Part shown: positions 1-12,888 of the stretch, in pieces
Layout: every line of letters begins with the position of its first letter
Position numbering within the stretch: position 1 is the first letter of the stretch
Origin: Vibrio sp. CDRSL-10 TSBA
Lineage (GTDB): Bacteria > Pseudomonadota > Gammaproteobacteria > Enterobacterales > Vibrionaceae
Direction of reading: 5' to 3'
Length of the DNA stretch: 64,000 nucleotides
Assembly (NCBI GenBank): GCA_039696685.1
Contig: CP155566.1
Coordinates: 1 to 64,000 of the forward strand
Made by a program: the position numbers and the translations under genes
The notes under the pieces: generated by a model
Told to the model about the DNA's origin: nothing
Database searches by the model: none
The model's input: only the letters and a program-made list of their open reading frames with translations

Positions 1-1407
1 GTGTCATCTTCGCTATGGTTGCAGTGTCTGCAACAGCTACAAGAAGAGCTGCCAGCCGCAGAATACAGCATGTGGGTCCGTCCGTTACAAGCGGAGCTCA
101 ATGACAATACTCTCACTTTGTTTGCGCCTAACCGCTTCGTACTCGACTGGGTACGCGACAAATACATCAATAACATCAACCGACTGCTGAAAGAGCATTG
201 CGGTCAGGATGTTCCAAGCCTGCGTTTTGAAGTGGGCAGTCGCCGGGTGCAAGCACCAAAACCGGCACCGGTCCGCACTGCGGCTGACGTGGCGGCCGAA
301 TCTTCAGCGCCTGCTCAACTGGCTCGTCGTCAGCCGATCAATAAAACCTGGGATGATGATGCAGCGGCAGCGGCCGACATCATGCACCGTTCTAACGTCA
401 ATCCGAAACACAAGTTCAATAACTTCGTGGAAGGTAAGTCGAACCAGCTGGGTCTGGCGGCGGCACGTCAGGTGTCGGACAATCCGGGCGCGGCTTATAA
501 TCCGTTGTTTCTGTACGGTGGTACCGGCCTGGGTAAAACTCACCTGCTGCATGCGGTGGGCAATGCTATCGTCGATAACAACCCGAACGCCAAAGTGGTG
601 TACATGCACTCAGAGCGTTTCGTGCAGGACATGGTGAAAGCGCTGCAGAACAACGCGATTGAAGAGTTCAAACGCTACTACCGCAGTGTTGATGCACTGC
701 TGATCGATGATATTCAGTTTTTTGCCAACAAAGAGCGTTCGCAGGAAGAGTTCTTCCACACCTTTAACGCGCTGCTGGAAGGCAACCAGCAAATTATCCT
801 CACTTCTGACCGTTATCCTAAAGAGATCAACGGGGTGGAAGACCGCCTCAAATCGCGTTTCGGCTGGGGCCTGACGGTAGCCATTGAGCCGCCGGAGCTG
901 GAAACCCGGGTCGCGATTCTGATGAAAAAGGCGGAGGATCACCAGATTCATCTGCCGGACGAAGTGGCGTTCTTTATCGCCAAGCGTTTGCGCTCCAACG
1001 TGCGTGAGCTGGAAGGTGCACTCAACCGGGTGATCGCCAACGCCAACTTTACCGGCCGTCCGATCACGATTGATTTCGTGCGCGAAGCGCTGCGCGATCT
1101 GCTCGCACTGCAGGAAAAACTGGTCACTATCGATAATATTCAAAAGACCGTTGCTGAGTACTACAAGATTAAAGTCGCGGATCTGCTGTCAAAACGCCGT
1201 TCGCGTTCGGTTGCCCGTCCGCGTCAGCTGGCCATGGCGTTATCGAAAGAACTCACCAACCACAGCCTGCCGGAAATCGGCGATGCGTTTGGTGGCCGTG
1301 ACCACACCACAGTGCTGCACGCCTGTCGTAAAATCGAACAGCTGCGTGAAGAGAGCCACGATATTAAGGAAGATTATTCCAACCTGATTCGTACGCTTTC
1401 TTCCTGA
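1..1407 (+). CDS. dnaA: Chromosomal replication initiator protein DnaA
   Basis: Complete 468-residue initiator, close to the E. coli length of 467, starting with GTG at base 1. An N-terminal helicase-loading domain (about 1-80) is followed by a variable linker, then the AAA+ core with Walker [10 protein letters not shown] (173-181) and Walker [11 protein letters not shown] (231-240). The C-terminal DNA-binding signature [15 protein letters not shown] (431-445) binds DnaA boxes. DnaA melts oriC and loads DnaB. dnaN follows 62 bases downstream in the usual dnaA-dnaN-recF-gyrB order. Because the window begins at the start codon, its promoter and oriC are not visible here; the record was probably rotated to this point. 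Confidence 0.98.
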   Translation: MSSSLWLQCLQQLQEELPAAEYSMWVRPLQAELNDNTLTLFAPNRFVLDWVRDKYINNINRLLKEHCGQDVPSLRFEVGSRRVQAPKPAPVRTAADVAAESSAPAQLARRQPINKTWDDDAAAAADIMHRSNVNPKHKFNNFVEGKSNQLGLAAARQVSDNPGAAYNPLFLYGGTGLGKTHLLHAVGNAIVDNNPNAKVVYMHSERFVQDMVKALQNNAIEEFKRYYRSVDALLIDDIQFFANKERSQEEFFHTFNALLEGNQQIILTSDRYPKEINGVEDRLKSRFGWGLTVAIEPPELETRVAILMKKAEDHQIHLPDEVAFFIAKRLRSNVRELEGALNRVIANANFTGRPITIDFVREALRDLLALQEKLVTIDNIQKTVAEYYKIKVADLLSKRRSRSVARPRQLAMALSKELTNHSLPEIGDAFGGRDHTTVLHACRKIEQLREESHDIKEDYSNLIRTLSS

Positions 1408-1469
1408 TTCGCGTTATGCTTAGCGCTGATTTTTCGCGTCGTTTATCCAATATCGTTTAAGAGCACACT

Positions 1470-2570
1470 ATGAAATTTACGATTGAACGTAGTCACTTCA
1501 TTAAACCACTGCAACAAGTGTCGGGAACCATTGGCGGCCGGGCCACGTTGCCGATTTTGGGTAACCTGTTGCTAAAAGTGGAAGACAATCAGTTGTCGAT
1601 GACCGCGACCGATCTGGAAGCGGAGCTGATCAGCCGCGTGACGCTGGAAGGGGACTTTGAAGCGGGCAGTACCACTGTACCGGCGCGTAAGTTCCTCGAC
1701 ATTTGCCGCGGACTGCCGGATGCGGCGGTGATCACTGTGCTGCTGGAAGGTGACCGGGTTCAGGTTCGCTCCGGCCGCAGCCGTTTTTCACTGGCCACCT
1801 TACCGGCTAATGATTTCCCTAATATCGAAGACTGGCAGAGTGAGGTCGAGCTGACCTTAAGCCAGGGCGATCTGCGCAGCCTGATTGAGAAAACCCAATT
1901 TTCGATGGCTAACCAGGATGTGCGTTACTACCTGAATGGTATGCTGTTTGAAATCGACGGCAGTACCCTGCGCAGTGTGGCCACTGACGGCCACCGTATG
2001 GCAGTATCGCAGACCACGCTGGCGGGCGATTTTGCCCACAAGCAGATCATCGTACCGCGCAAAGGTGTCCTGGAGCTGGTCAAGCTGCTCGATGCACCGG
2101 AACAGCCGGTGACGATTCAGATTGGTGCCGCTAACCTGCGTGCAGAAGTGAACAACTTTATCTTTACTTCCAAGCTGGTTGACGGACGTTTCCCTGATTA
2201 TCGCCGCGTATTGCCGCAAAGTACCAATAAAACGCTGACCGCTGGCTGTGATGAGCTGCGTCAGGCATTTTCCCGCGCGGCGATTCTTTCCAATGAAAAA
2301 TTCCGTGGTGTACGGGTGAACCTGGCCGACAGCGAAATGCGCATTACCGCCAATAACCCGGAGCAGGAAGAAGCGGAAGAGATGCTGGATGTCGGCTTTG
2401 AAGGCGATGCGATTGAAATCGGCTTCAACGTCAGCTACGTGCTGGATGTACTTAATACGCTGCGTTGTGACAATGTGCGGGTATCGATGTCCGATGCCAA
2501 CGCCAGTGCTCTGATTGAAAACGTCGATGATGACAGCGCCATGTACGTGGTAATGCCAATTCGCCTCTAG
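1470..2570 (+). CDS. dnaN: DNA polymerase III beta sliding clamp
   Basis: 366-residue clamp subunit, the standard length. The start [19 protein letters not shown] and the end YVVMPIRL are typical of DnaN; the C-terminal MPIRL segment is part of the family's peptide-binding cleft. It forms the ring that tethers Pol III and partner proteins to DNA. It lies between dnaA and recF and is probably cotranscribed with both. ATG start preceded by AAGAG. No frame damage is seen. Confidence 0.98.
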   Translation: MKFTIERSHFIKPLQQVSGTIGGRATLPILGNLLLKVEDNQLSMTATDLEAELISRVTLEGDFEAGSTTVPARKFLDICRGLPDAAVITVLLEGDRVQVRSGRSRFSLATLPANDFPNIEDWQSEVELTLSQGDLRSLIEKTQFSMANQDVRYYLNGMLFEIDGSTLRSVATDGHRMAVSQTTLAGDFAHKQIIVPRKGVLELVKLLDAPEQPVTIQIGAANLRAEVNNFIFTSKLVDGRFPDYRRVLPQSTNKTLTAGCDELRQAFSRAAILSNEKFRGVRVNLADSEMRITANNPEQEEAEEMLDVGFEGDAIEIGFNVSYVLDVLNTLRCDNVRVSMSDANASALIENVDDDSAMYVVMPIRL

Positions 2571-2589
2571 TGGCCGGCTCACGCACACC

Positions 2590-3669
2590 ATGCCTCTTAC
2601 TCGTCTGATTGTTCAGCAGTTTCGTAATATTAAAGCCTGTGATATCGATTTATCATCAGGCTTTAACTTTCTTATCGGCCCGAACGGCAGTGGCAAAACC
2701 AGCGTACTGGAAGCCATTTATCTGCTGGGGCACGGGCGCTCTTTCAAAAGCTCGCTCACCGGGCGGGTGATTCAGAATGACTGTCCGGAACTGTTTGTCC
2801 ACGGGCGTTTTTTGACCTCGGATCAATTTGAGCTACCAATTGGCATTAATAAGCAGCGTGATGGCTCGACAGAGGTTAAAATAGGCGGTCAGTCCGGGCA
2901 AAAGCTGGCCCAGTTGGCGCAGGTTCTGCCACTGCAACTCATTCATCCGGAAGGGTTTGATTTGCTGACGGACGGGCCGAAAAATCGCCGTGCCTTTATC
3001 GACTGGGGCGTCTTTCACAGCGAAAAAGGTTTCTTTGATGCCTGGGGGCGTTTCAAGCGGCTCAACAAGCAGCGCAATGCACTGCTGAAAACCGCGACCC
3101 GCTACCGCGAGCTCAGTTACTGGGATCAGGAGCTGGCCCGGTTGGCACACAGTATTGACCAGTGGCGTGCGGCGTACATCGAGCAGATGAAAGGCGTGGC
3201 CGAAGAGCTGTGCCGCACCTTTCTGCCTGAATTTGATATCAGTCTCAAGTATTACCGGGGCTGGGACAAAGACACTCCGTATCACGAGATACTGGAGAAA
3301 AACTTTGAACGTGACCAGTCGCTGGGCTATACGTTCAGTGGTCCGAACAAAGCCGATTTAAAAATCAAGGTGAACGGGACGCCCGTAGAGGATGTTCTGT
3401 CACGTGGTCAGCTGAAATTGATGGTCTGCGCCCTGCGTGTTGCACAAGGGCAGCATCTGACCGAACTGACCGGGAAGCAATGCATCTATCTGATTGATGA
3501 TTTTGCTTCCGAACTCGATAGCCAACGCCGTAAGCGTCTTGCTGACTGCTTAAAAGCGACGGGGGCACAAGTTTTTGTAAGTTCTATTACTGAAAGCCAG
3601 GTTGCCGACATGATCGAGCCAAATAGCAAGATGTTTCATGTGGAACATGGCACAATAGGGCAAGGATAA
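2590..3669 (+). CDS. recF: DNA replication and repair protein RecF
   Basis: 359-residue SMC-like ATPase of the RecFOR gap-repair pathway, which helps load RecA at single-strand gaps. Walker A GPNGSGKT lies at 30-37. The ABC-type signature region [17 protein letters not shown] and the Walker B-like [13 protein letters not shown] are both present near the C-terminus. It starts 19 bases after dnaN and ends 18 bases before gyrB, consistent with one operon. Length and domain order match the family. Confidence 0.97.
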   Translation: MPLTRLIVQQFRNIKACDIDLSSGFNFLIGPNGSGKTSVLEAIYLLGHGRSFKSSLTGRVIQNDCPELFVHGRFLTSDQFELPIGINKQRDGSTEVKIGGQSGQKLAQLAQVLPLQLIHPEGFDLLTDGPKNRRAFIDWGVFHSEKGFFDAWGRFKRLNKQRNALLKTATRYRELSYWDQELARLAHSIDQWRAAYIEQMKGVAEELCRTFLPEFDISLKYYRGWDKDTPYHEILEKNFERDQSLGYTFSGPNKADLKIKVNGTPVEDVLSRGQLKLMVCALRVAQGQHLTELTGKQCIYLIDDFASELDSQRRKRLADCLKATGAQVFVSSITESQVADMIEPNSKMFHVEHGTIGQG

Positions 3670-3684
3670 ATAGTGAGAGAGTAA

Positions 3685-6103
<2,419 letters not shown>

Positions 6104-6154
6104 TCACCAGGTGGGTTAACCGGCACCGCAAGAGTTAACCGCCCAAGCATAAGA

Positions 6155-6185
6155 AAGCAGCGCTCTGAGCGCTGCTTTTTTTTGC
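6155..6185 (+). terminator. Intrinsic terminator after gyrB
   Basis: A perfect 10-bp stem, AAGCAGCGCT / AGCGCTGCTT (6155-6164 and 6168-6177), with a 3-base loop is followed by a run of T. It sits about 50 bases after the gyrB stop codon and would end the dnaA-gyrB transcript. Confidence 0.88.
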
Positions 6186-6293
6186 CGTTTTTGCGCCGGT
6201 TCAGCGCGCTGATTTTGGGTCGGACAGCAAACAGTTTGCGCAGCGCAAGGCGCGTACGTGCGGCAGAAAATGCAAAAAATTTTAATCTGCACG

Positions 6294-6321
6294 CTTGAAA
6301 GTGAATTTTACGTCCTTATAT
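6294..6321 (+). promoter_or_regulatory. Sigma-32 (RpoH)-like heat-shock promoter for ibpA
   Basis: CTTGAAA at 6294-6300 matches the RpoH -35 consensus exactly. After 13 bases comes CCTTATAT (6314-6321), close to the RpoH -10 consensus CCCCATnT. It lies about 170 bases upstream of a small heat-shock gene, where such a promoter is expected. Confidence 0.68.
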
Positions 6322-6327
6322 CTGTGT

Positions 6328-6490
6328 TTGTAGGGAGATGCCAGACGGGTCTCCCGCAGCCACCCACCTTTTCGCTCTTGAGAGGAAAAGGCCGGCTGCT
6401 CAACCCAACTGGGCATGCTCAGGTCATATGAGTGAGTGATGCCGCTTAACACATAGTGTTAAGACTATTGCTTAAGAAAGAGGATAGGAT
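6328..6490 (+). promoter_or_regulatory. Structured ibpA 5' leader, candidate ROSE-type RNA thermometer
   Basis: The leader has successive hairpins: GGGAGA...TCTCCC (6333-6355) and CTTAACAC/GTGTTAAG (6445-6463). A TTGCT (6468-6472) just upstream of the AGGAT Shine-Dalgarno region (6481-6485) can pair with it. UUGCU-type pairing to AGGA is the hallmark of ROSE elements that hide the ribosome site of small heat-shock mRNAs until temperature rises. The fold is inferred by eye and not computed. Confidence 0.5.
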
Positions 6491-6928
6491 ATGAGAACTG
6501 TTGATTTTACTCCGCTGTACCGTAACGCAATTGGTTTTGATCGCCTGCTGAACATGATGGAAGCCAACGGCGCCAAAAACACCCAGGGTGGTTACCCTCC
6601 GTACAACATCGAGCAGCAGCAAGAGAATAAATACCGTATCACCATGGCGGTGGCCGGTTTTGCCGAGCAGGAGCTGGATATTACCCAGCACGAAAACACC
6701 CTGATTGTACGTGGTGAGCGGGCGCCGGAAGAGAACAAAAACTACATCTACCAGGGCATTGCGGAACGTGACTTTGAGCGTAAGTTCCAACTGGCAGATT
6801 ATGTCAAAGTGGTTGGCGCGCAGATGGAAAAAGGTCTGCTGCACATCGACCTGGAGCGGGAAATTCCGCAGGCGATGCAGCCACGTAAAATTGCCATCAA
6901 CGGCAAGCAGCTGCTGACTGACGAATAA
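6491..6928 (+). CDS. ibpA: Small heat-shock protein (Hsp20/IbpA family)
   Basis: 145-residue alpha-crystallin-domain chaperone that binds aggregating proteins and hands them to ClpB/DnaK. The start [20 protein letters not shown] is typical of IbpA. The crystallin core spans about residues 37-125 ([46 protein letters not shown]). The C-terminal PRKIAINGK includes the I-x-I type tail that mediates oligomerisation. It is monocistronic, with a heat-shock promoter and leader upstream and a terminator downstream. Confidence 0.95.
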   Translation: MRTVDFTPLYRNAIGFDRLLNMMEANGAKNTQGGYPPYNIEQQQENKYRITMAVAGFAEQELDITQHENTLIVRGERAPEENKNYIYQGIAERDFERKFQLADYVKVVGAQMEKGLLHIDLEREIPQAMQPRKIAINGKQLLTDE

Positions 6929-6970
6929 GCATCAGCACCCGACACGAGATGTCGCCGGCAAGATAAAACT

Positions 6971-6994
6971 AAGGCCCGCATACGCGGGCCTTTT
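6971..6994. terminator. Convergent terminator between ibpA and avtA
   Basis: Perfect 9-bp stem AAGGCCCGC / GCGGGCCTT (6971-6979, 6984-6992) with loop ATAC, followed by TTTT on the plus strand. It lies between two convergent genes and may serve both. Confidence 0.8.
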
Positions 6995-7013
6995 GCTGTC
7001 CGGAGCTGAGTGT

Positions 7014-8264
7014 TCAGCCTTGCTGATACGCTTTAGCGACTTCTTCAGCGATGATTGCAATGCCTTGCTGCATCGCGTCATCACTTTGCACGTAGTTCAT
7101 ACGCAGGCACTGATGCGCATGATCCCAGTCTTCTTTCTGGCCGATAAAGAAATACTCACCCGGAACAATCAATACCCCGCGCGCTTTCAGACGGCGGTAC
7201 AGCTCCATAGTGGTGATCGGCAGTTCATCAAACCACAGCCACAGGAAAATCGCGCCTTCTGGTTTATGAATACGGAAACGCGGATCCGGCATGGCCTGTT
7301 GCAACAGTTCAACCGCACGTTGTGATTTCTGGCGGTAGAACGGCTTAATCACATCCTGGCTGACGCGCAGCAAATCGCCTTTTTCTATCATGCGGTGCGC
7401 CAGGGCCGGGCCGATACTGCCTGGTGCCAGGCTGATGATGCCATTCATGTTGGCCAGGGCTTTAGTCACTTCCTCGCTGGCAATAATAATCCCGCAGCGA
7501 ACCCCCGGCAGGCCGAGTTTCGACAGGCTCATGCACAGAATGGTGTTGTCGTTCCAGAACGGTTCCACATCTTCAAAAATGATATTCGGGAACGGCAGGC
7601 CGTAAGCATTATCGATAATCAGCGGGATGTTGTTGGCGCGTGCCAGCTGATCCAGTTTATGCACTTCTTCATCGGTCAGGACATTGCCGGTCGGGTTGGT
7701 CGGGCGCGAGGCACAGATAGCGGCGACCGACTCATCCACCTTCAGTTGCTCAAAGTCGACGTGATATTTGAACAGGCCGTTATCAAGCAGTTCTATTTCC
7801 GGATGGTAGGACACGAAGATGTCTTCATCGATCCCCGCATCGCCATAACCGATGTATTCTGGTGCCAGCGGCAGCAGAATCTTCTTATGGCTGCCATCGG
7901 GTTGTTTGCCGGCCAGCAGGTTGAACAGATAGAAAAAGCCGCTCTGACTGCCGTTGGTCAGACTGATGTTTTTCTCGCTGATGTCCCAGCCGTAAGTGTC
8001 ATGCAGCAGTTTGGCCAGCGCCTTAATGAAGACGTCTTTGCCCTGCGGACCGTCATAGTTGGTCATGGCGGCGATCAGCGAGCCGTCTTCGAGCATTTCC
8101 TGGCTGGCGAGTTTGAAGTAATCGAGCATTTCCGGGATGGCAGCCGGGTTACCGCCACCAAGCATGATCGCGCCTGGCGTGCGCAGACCATCGTTTAAAT
8201 CGTCCATTAACTGGGTAATACCGGAGTACCGGTTAAATTTTTCGCCAAAAGTTGAAAACTGCAT
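7014..8264 (-). CDS. avtA: Valine--pyruvate aminotransferase AvtA
   Basis: 416-residue PLP-dependent class I/II aminotransferase that exchanges amino groups between valine and pyruvate, contributing to alanine and valine pools. The N-terminus (FGEKFNRYSGITQLMDDLND, then LRTPGAIMLGGGNPA) is very close to E. coli AvtA. The PLP Schiff-base lysine is K249 in SLSKLGLPGVRCG, and SRPTNPTGNV is the conserved cofactor-site loop. The gene is alone on the minus strand, convergent with ibpA. The frame is intact. Confidence 0.95.
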   Translation of the reverse strand: MQFSTFGEKFNRYSGITQLMDDLNDGLRTPGAIMLGGGNPAAIPEMLDYFKLASQEMLEDGSLIAAMTNYDGPQGKDVFIKALAKLLHDTYGWDISEKNISLTNGSQSGFFYLFNLLAGKQPDGSHKKILLPLAPEYIGYGDAGIDEDIFVSYHPEIELLDNGLFKYHVDFEQLKVDESVAAICASRPTNPTGNVLTDEEVHKLDQLARANNIPLIIDNAYGLPFPNIIFEDVEPFWNDNTILCMSLSKLGLPGVRCGIIIASEEVTKALANMNGIISLAPGSIGPALAHRMIEKGDLLRVSQDVIKPFYRQKSQRAVELLQQAMPDPRFRIHKPEGAIFLWLWFDELPITTMELYRRLKARGVLIVPGEYFFIGQKEDWDHAHQCLRMNYVQSDDAMQQGIAIIAEEVAKAYQQG

Positions 8265-8390
8265 TGCTCGACTACCTGATGAGTTGTGTTTGTATATCTT
8301 AGTTTAGCGGGAAGAATATCCGCCATTTAGCTTGATTCTTGAACATACCGCAATGCATTTGGCAGGCAAAGTACTATTTTGTTTTAGATC

Positions 8391-8424
8391 AAAAAACAAG
8401 GCCAACTCCGAGGAGTTGGCCTTG
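8391..8424 (-). terminator. Terminator after glyQS (minus strand)
   Basis: Read on the minus strand, a 12-bp stem CAAGGCCAACTC/GAGTTGGCCTTG (8397-8408, 8413-8424) is followed by TTTTTT (8391-8396). It lies 26 bases beyond the glyS stop codon. Confidence 0.85.
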
Positions 8425-8449
8425 TGATAAGGGGATAATAACGCTGAAC

Positions 8450-10516
8450 TTATTTCTGCAGCAGTGAGATGTCCGCCACTTGCAGGAACAGGTTACGCAG
8501 GTTATTAAGCAGGGTGAGGCGGTTTTTCTTCAGCGCTTCATCGTCTGCCATTACCATCACGTTATCAAAGAACGCATCGACCGGCTCACGCAGTTCAGCC
8601 AGCTGGCTCAGCGCCTGCTGGTAGTTACCGGTCGCAAACGCCGGCTCCAGTGCTTCGGTCATGACTTCAACACTTTGCGCCAGAGTCTTCTCAGCGTCTT
8701 CCTGCAGCAGAGCCAGATCAATCTCTTGCGCCAGTTCACCGTCGAACTTAGCCAGAATATTACCTACTCGTTTGTTTGCTGCAGCCAGTGATTCTGCGGC
8801 TTCCAGGGCACGGAAGTGCGAGACCGCTTTCACGCGCTGGTCGAAATCAGCCGGTTTGGTCGGGTTACGCGCCAATACTGCCTGGATGATGTCGACACTA
8901 AAGCCTTCGTCCTGGTACCAGGCACGGAAACGGCCAAGCATGAATTCAATCACGTCCTGTTCAACGTTGGCGTTGGTCAGGCGGTCAGCGAACAGAGATT
9001 TCGCTTTTGCTACCAGGTCAACCAGATCCAGGTTGTAGCCGTATTCAACGATGATACGCAGTACACCCAGAGAAGCACGACGCAGAGCGAACGGGTCGCT
9101 GCCTTTAGGTGCCTGACCGATACCGAAGATACCGACAATGGTATCCAGCTTGTCAGCCATGGCCAGCGCAGAAGAGACACCGTTGCCTGGCAGATCATCA
9201 CCGGCGAAACGCGGCATGTACTGCTCATTCAGGGCAACAGCCACTTCTTCGGCTTCACCGTCGTGACGAGCGTAGTGCATGCCCATGACACCCTGGGTAT
9301 CGGTAAACTCGAACACCATCGAGGTCATCAGGTCACATTTCGCCAGCAGGCCGGCACGTTTAGATTTTTCCACATCGGCACCAATCTGGTCAGCGATGTA
9401 GCCAGCCAGTTCGGTGATGCGATCGGTTTTGTCTTTAATGGTACCCAGCTGCTTCTGGAAAATGGCCTGTTCCAGTTGTGGCAGACGGTCAATCAGCGGA
9501 CGCTTACGGTCAGTGTTGAAGAAGAACTCGGCATCGGCCAGACGCGGACGAACCACTTTCTCGTTACCTTCAATCACGAAACGTGGTTCTTTTGATTCGA
9601 TGTTGGAGACGAAGATGAAGTTTGGCAGCAGTTTGCGATTGTCGTCGTAAACCGGGAAGTACTTCTGGTCACCCTTCATGGTGTATACCAGGGCTTCTGC
9701 CGGAACTTTCAGGAATTCCTGCTCGAATTTTGCCGTCAGTACCACCGGCCATTCGACCAGTGATGCCACTTCTTCCACCAGGTCATCTTCCAGATCGGCG
9801 ACACCGCCAACTGCAGCGGCCGCTTTTTGTGCGTCTGCCAGGATGATCGCTTTACGTTCGTCGTAATCGGCCATCACTTTACCGCGCTCTTTCAGGATCT
9901 GCGGGTACTGATCAGCGGAGTCGATCGTGAATTCGGCTTCGCCCATGAAACGGTGACCGCGGATAGTGCGGGCCGATTGCACGCCGAGGATTTCGCCTTC
10001 GATCAGGTCACTGCCAAACAGCATGGTCAGGGTTTTCACCGGACGGATAAACTGTGTTTCTTTGTCAGCCCAGCGCATTGGCTTGGCAATCGGCAGGTTG
10101 TTGAGTGCTTTGTCAGCCAGTTCAGCCAGAATTTCACTGGTGCTCTGACCGATGACTTCCTGTTTGAACAGCAGCCATTCACCTTTGTCGGTCGCCAGAC
10201 GCTCAGCCTGTTCAACCGTGATACCACAACCGCGTGCCCAGCCCTGAGCTGCTTTGGTCGGGTTGCCGTCAGCATCGAATGCTGCACTGACTGCCGGACC
10301 ACGTTTTTCCACCACTTTGTCGGCCTGACGCTCGGCCAGGTCAGCCACTTTCAGAGCCAGACGACGTGGTGCTGCGTACCATTTCACACCCTGGTGGGCG
10401 ATATCGGCTGTTTGCAGCTCGGCTTCGAAGTTGGCTGCAAATGCTTCCGCCAGAGTACGCAGTTGCGTTGGTGGCAGCTCTTCGGTACCCAGCTCAATTA
10501 AAAATTCTTTTGCCAT
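8450..10516 (-). CDS. glyS: Glycine--tRNA ligase beta subunit
   Basis: 688-residue beta chain of the alpha2-beta2 bacterial glycyl-tRNA synthetase. I place the start at the ATG at 10516 ([19 protein letters not shown]), which matches known GlyS starts; the frame is open 13 codons further upstream, into the end of glyQ. HD-type motifs such as [19 protein letters not shown] and the C-terminal anticodon-binding region are visible. It lies 14 bases downstream of glyQ and is cotranscribed with it. Confidence 0.97.
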   Translation of the reverse strand: MAKEFLIELGTEELPPTQLRTLAEAFAANFEAELQTADIAHQGVKWYAAPRRLALKVADLAERQADKVVEKRGPAVSAAFDADGNPTKAAQGWARGCGITVEQAERLATDKGEWLLFKQEVIGQSTSEILAELADKALNNLPIAKPMRWADKETQFIRPVKTLTMLFGSDLIEGEILGVQSARTIRGHRFMGEAEFTIDSADQYPQILKERGKVMADYDERKAIILADAQKAAAAVGGVADLEDDLVEEVASLVEWPVVLTAKFEQEFLKVPAEALVYTMKGDQKYFPVYDDNRKLLPNFIFVSNIESKEPRFVIEGNEKVVRPRLADAEFFFNTDRKRPLIDRLPQLEQAIFQKQLGTIKDKTDRITELAGYIADQIGADVEKSKRAGLLAKCDLMTSMVFEFTDTQGVMGMHYARHDGEAEEVAVALNEQYMPRFAGDDLPGNGVSSALAMADKLDTIVGIFGIGQAPKGSDPFALRRASLGVLRIIVEYGYNLDLVDLVAKAKSLFADRLTNANVEQDVIEFMLGRFRAWYQDEGFSVDIIQAVLARNPTKPADFDQRVKAVSHFRALEAAESLAAANKRVGNILAKFDGELAQEIDLALLQEDAEKTLAQSVEVMTEALEPAFATGNYQQALSQLAELREPVDAFFDNVMVMADDEALKKNRLTLLNNLRNLFLQVADISLLQK

Positions 10517-10530
10517 GTGACGTCTTCCCC

Positions 10531-11448
10531 TTACTTCTCGTCGGATGGTTTGCACATCGGGAAGCCCAGAGCTTCACGTGAGGCGTAGTATGCCTCGGCT
10601 ACCGATTTGGTCAGGTTGCGGATACGCAGAATGTAACGCTGACGCTCGGTGACCGAAATCGCTTTACGCGCATCGAGCAGGTTGAAAGCGTGACCCGCTT
10701 TCAGAATGCGCTCGTAAGCCGGCAGAGGAAGTGGTTTTTCCAGCGCGATCAGGTGCTGACACTCTTTTTCACACTGGTCGAAGAAACCGAACAGGAAGTC
10801 GACGTCGGCGTGTTCAAAGTTGTAGGTCGACTGTTCCACTTCGTTCTGGTGGAAGATGTCGCCGTAAGTGACTTTGCCCAGCGGGCCGTCAGTCCAGACC
10901 AGGTCATACACAGAATCCACGCCCTGAATGTACATCGCCAGACGTTCAATACCGTAGGTGATTTCACCGGTGACTGGTTTACATTCCAGGCCGCCCACTT
11001 GCTGGAAGTAAGTAAACTGGGTCACTTCCATACCGTTCAGCCATACTTCCCAGCCCAGACCCCAGGCACCCAGTGTCGGGTTTTCCCAGTTATCTTCCAC
11101 GAAGCGGATATCGTGGACACGCGGGTCCAGTCCCAGTACTTCCAGTGAGCCCAGGTAAAGTTCCTGCAGATTATCCGGAGAAGGTTTGATCACTACCTGG
11201 AATTGGTAGTAGTGCTGCAGGCGGTTCGGGTTCTCACCGTAGCGGCCGTCAGTCGGACGGCGGGATGGTTGAACGTACGCTGTTGCCATCGGCTCAGGAC
11301 CGATAGCACGCAAGCAAGTCATTGGGTGAGAAGTACCTGCCCCCACTTCCATATCCAGTGGTTGAACGATGGTACAGCCTTGTTGGGCCCAATAATCCTG
11401 CAGCGCGAGGATCATACCCTGAAAGGTTTTGATGTCGTATTTTTGCAT
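10531..11448 (-). CDS. glyQ: Glycine--tRNA ligase alpha subunit
   Basis: 305-residue catalytic alpha chain (E. coli: 303). Start chosen at the ATG at 11448 ([20 protein letters not shown]), the conserved family start; the frame extends 25 codons upstream without support. Class II motifs are present: [19 protein letters not shown], then [13 protein letters not shown] and the glycine-binding region [18 protein letters not shown]. First gene of glyQS. A 415-base intergenic region separates it from the divergent mneA and contains that gene's riboswitch. Confidence 0.97.
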   Translation of the reverse strand: MQKYDIKTFQGMILALQDYWAQQGCTIVQPLDMEVGAGTSHPMTCLRAIGPEPMATAYVQPSRRPTDGRYGENPNRLQHYYQFQVVIKPSPDNLQELYLGSLEVLGLDPRVHDIRFVEDNWENPTLGAWGLGWEVWLNGMEVTQFTYFQQVGGLECKPVTGEITYGIERLAMYIQGVDSVYDLVWTDGPLGKVTYGDIFHQNEVEQSTYNFEHADVDFLFGFFDQCEKECQHLIALEKPLPLPAYERILKAGHAFNLLDARKAISVTERQRYILRIRNLTKSVAEAYYASREALGFPMCKPSDEK

Positions 11449-11659
11449 AGTCAGGTTCGCGCGATTCTTTTGTCTGAAGTGATAAAAAATAACAATCAAG
11501 TATACCGAGTTCTGCCCCGACAAAGTAGAGGAAATCTTGCTTAATTAATCGGCAAAAATCTCTTTTAATGGAGTTTTTGTCGTTTAAGCTGCTTAAATTT
11601 CCCACTTGTCGCTTTTTTGCCACGCAGGGCTTGTACTCTGCGCCCTGGCTGGATAGAAT

Positions 11660-11795
11660 CCGGTTCGTCTTTGGGGAGTAGCTTATCGAACCTGCAGCCA
11701 CGCAGTTCGGTTCGTTCGTCAACATAATTGGTGCCAAATCACCATGGCGTTCGAGACACGGCACACACTGTGTTTAGCAAGACCTTAGACAAACA
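11660..11795 (+). promoter_or_regulatory. yybP-ykoY family manganese riboswitch
   Basis: The leader of mneA contains the conserved segments of this class in order: TTTGGGGAGTAGC (11670-11682), GTCAACATA (about 11718-11726) and GCAAGACCTTAGAC near 11777-11790. In known members the paired loops bind Mn2+ and raise expression of manganese exporters. The following stretch has GGGGCG and CGCCCC that could pair before the start codon and act as the expression platform (inference). Recognised by eye; a covariance search would confirm it. Confidence 0.85.
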
Positions 11796-11863
11796 ACACG
11801 AACCGGGGTGGGGCGTGGCGTTTGTCTATGGTTATATAATTATCCCGCCCCATTGAGCAAGTC

Positions 11864-12418
11864 GTGAGCGTTTTAGCAATTTCAATTACTACTGTTGCAC
11901 TGGCAGAAATCGGGGATAAAACCCAGCTGCTGTCTCTGTTATTGGCCAGCCGGTACCGCAAACCTATTCCTATTATTGCTGCTATTTTTGCTGCTACCAT
12001 CGCCAACCATGCGTTAGCTGCCTGGCTGGGTGTTGTCGTGGCTGATTACCTGTCACCGGAGATTCTTAAATGGGTCGTGGTAGCCAGCTTCCTGGCGATG
12101 GCGGGTTGGGTGCTGATCCCGGATAAGCTGGATGATGACGAAGAAATTTCTAACCGTGGCCCCTTCGTTGCCAGCTTTATTGCCTTTTTTGTGGCAGAAA
12201 TCGGCGACAAGACCCAGATTGCTACATCCATTCTCGGCGCGCAGTATGCGGACGCCTTGTCATGGGTGGTTCTGGGGACCACGATCGGTATGCTGCTGGC
12301 CAACGTGCCTGTAGTGCTGATCGGTAAACTGTCGGCGGACAAAATGCCGCTTGGCCTGATCCGTAAAGTGACAGCGGCGCTGTTCCTGGCGCTGGCGGTA
12401 GCGGCGGCGTTTTTCTGA
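11864..12418 (+). CDS. mneA: Manganese exporter of the UPF0016/TMEM165 family (MneA)
   Basis: 184-residue inner-membrane protein with two homologous halves, each carrying the family motif E-x-G-D-K-T: LAEIGDKTQLL near residue 10 and VAEIGDKTQIA near residue 110. About six hydrophobic segments are visible. V. cholerae MneA, a Mn2+ exporter of this family, is likewise encoded beside glyQS. The GTG start at 11864 gives MSVLAISITTVALAEIGDKT. The upstream Mn2+ riboswitch independently supports the substrate. The ribosome site is weak, as expected of a controlled leader. Confidence 0.92.
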   Translation: MSVLAISITTVALAEIGDKTQLLSLLLASRYRKPIPIIAAIFAATIANHALAAWLGVVVADYLSPEILKWVVVASFLAMAGWVLIPDKLDDDEEISNRGPFVASFIAFFVAEIGDKTQIATSILGAQYADALSWVVLGTTIGMLLANVPVVLIGKLSADKMPLGLIRKVTAALFLALAVAAAFF

Positions 12419-12515
12419 TCCAGAGCGTGCTGATTCAGATCGTGACAGCGGCCAAATTTGTCTGCAGCAGAGCGTGCTAGGGTAAAGATAACCATCACCG
12501 CAAGAGGGAAGGTTT

Positions 12516-12776
12516 ATGCTGACACGTTATATGGGAATGAGCGCCAAGAGTCAGAGTTATCTGTTTAGCTTTGGTTTGGCACTGACGTTACTGGGCATGT
12601 CGTTAACCGATATGTGGCTACCCATGGTAGTGGGGGCCATTATCATGACAGGTTTAACCGTCGAGTCCTGGATTCGGGTCGCGCACATCATTCCGCTGCA
12701 TGAAGAGATGCGTTCAATGCAGCAACAGCTGCATCGGCTGCAGGCCGAAATCCGCACACTGGAACAACAAGATTAA
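12516..12776 (+). CDS. Small inner-membrane protein of unknown function
   Basis: 86 residues. Two hydrophobic segments (about 14-32 and 33-50: YLFSFGLALTLLGMSL and WLPMVVGAIIMTGLTV) are followed by a charged, glutamine-rich C-terminal helix (HEEMRSMQQQLHRLQAEIRTLEQQ) that looks like a short coiled coil. A good ribosome site, AAGAGGGAAGG, precedes the ATG and a terminator follows, so it is a real single gene. I do not recognise the family. Confidence 0.75.
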   Translation: MLTRYMGMSAKSQSYLFSFGLALTLLGMSLTDMWLPMVVGAIIMTGLTVESWIRVAHIIPLHEEMRSMQQQLHRLQAEIRTLEQQD

Positions 12777-12780
12777 ACAA

Positions 12781-12806
12781 AAGGCTGCCTCAGGCAGCCT
12801 TTTTTG
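12781..12806 (+). terminator. Terminator after the small membrane protein gene
   Basis: AAGGCTGCC / GGCAGCCTT stem (12781-12801) followed by TTTTTT; starts 5 bases after the stop codon. Confidence 0.85.
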
Positions 12807-12888
12807 ATCGCTATCCCGCATCCAGCCACCGTTGTGGTTAGTGCGATGATTCCCGCTACGCTTGTTTAAATCAGCGCCGGAGCGTCCG

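Noticed and set aside
7395..8198. Long open frame of 267 codons on the plus strand opposite avtA
   Set aside because: It is antisense to a well-conserved gene and its protein looks like reversed codon-biased sequence with no recognisable domain. Similar shadows lie opposite glyS (8816-9595), glyQ and fmt (55584-56426).
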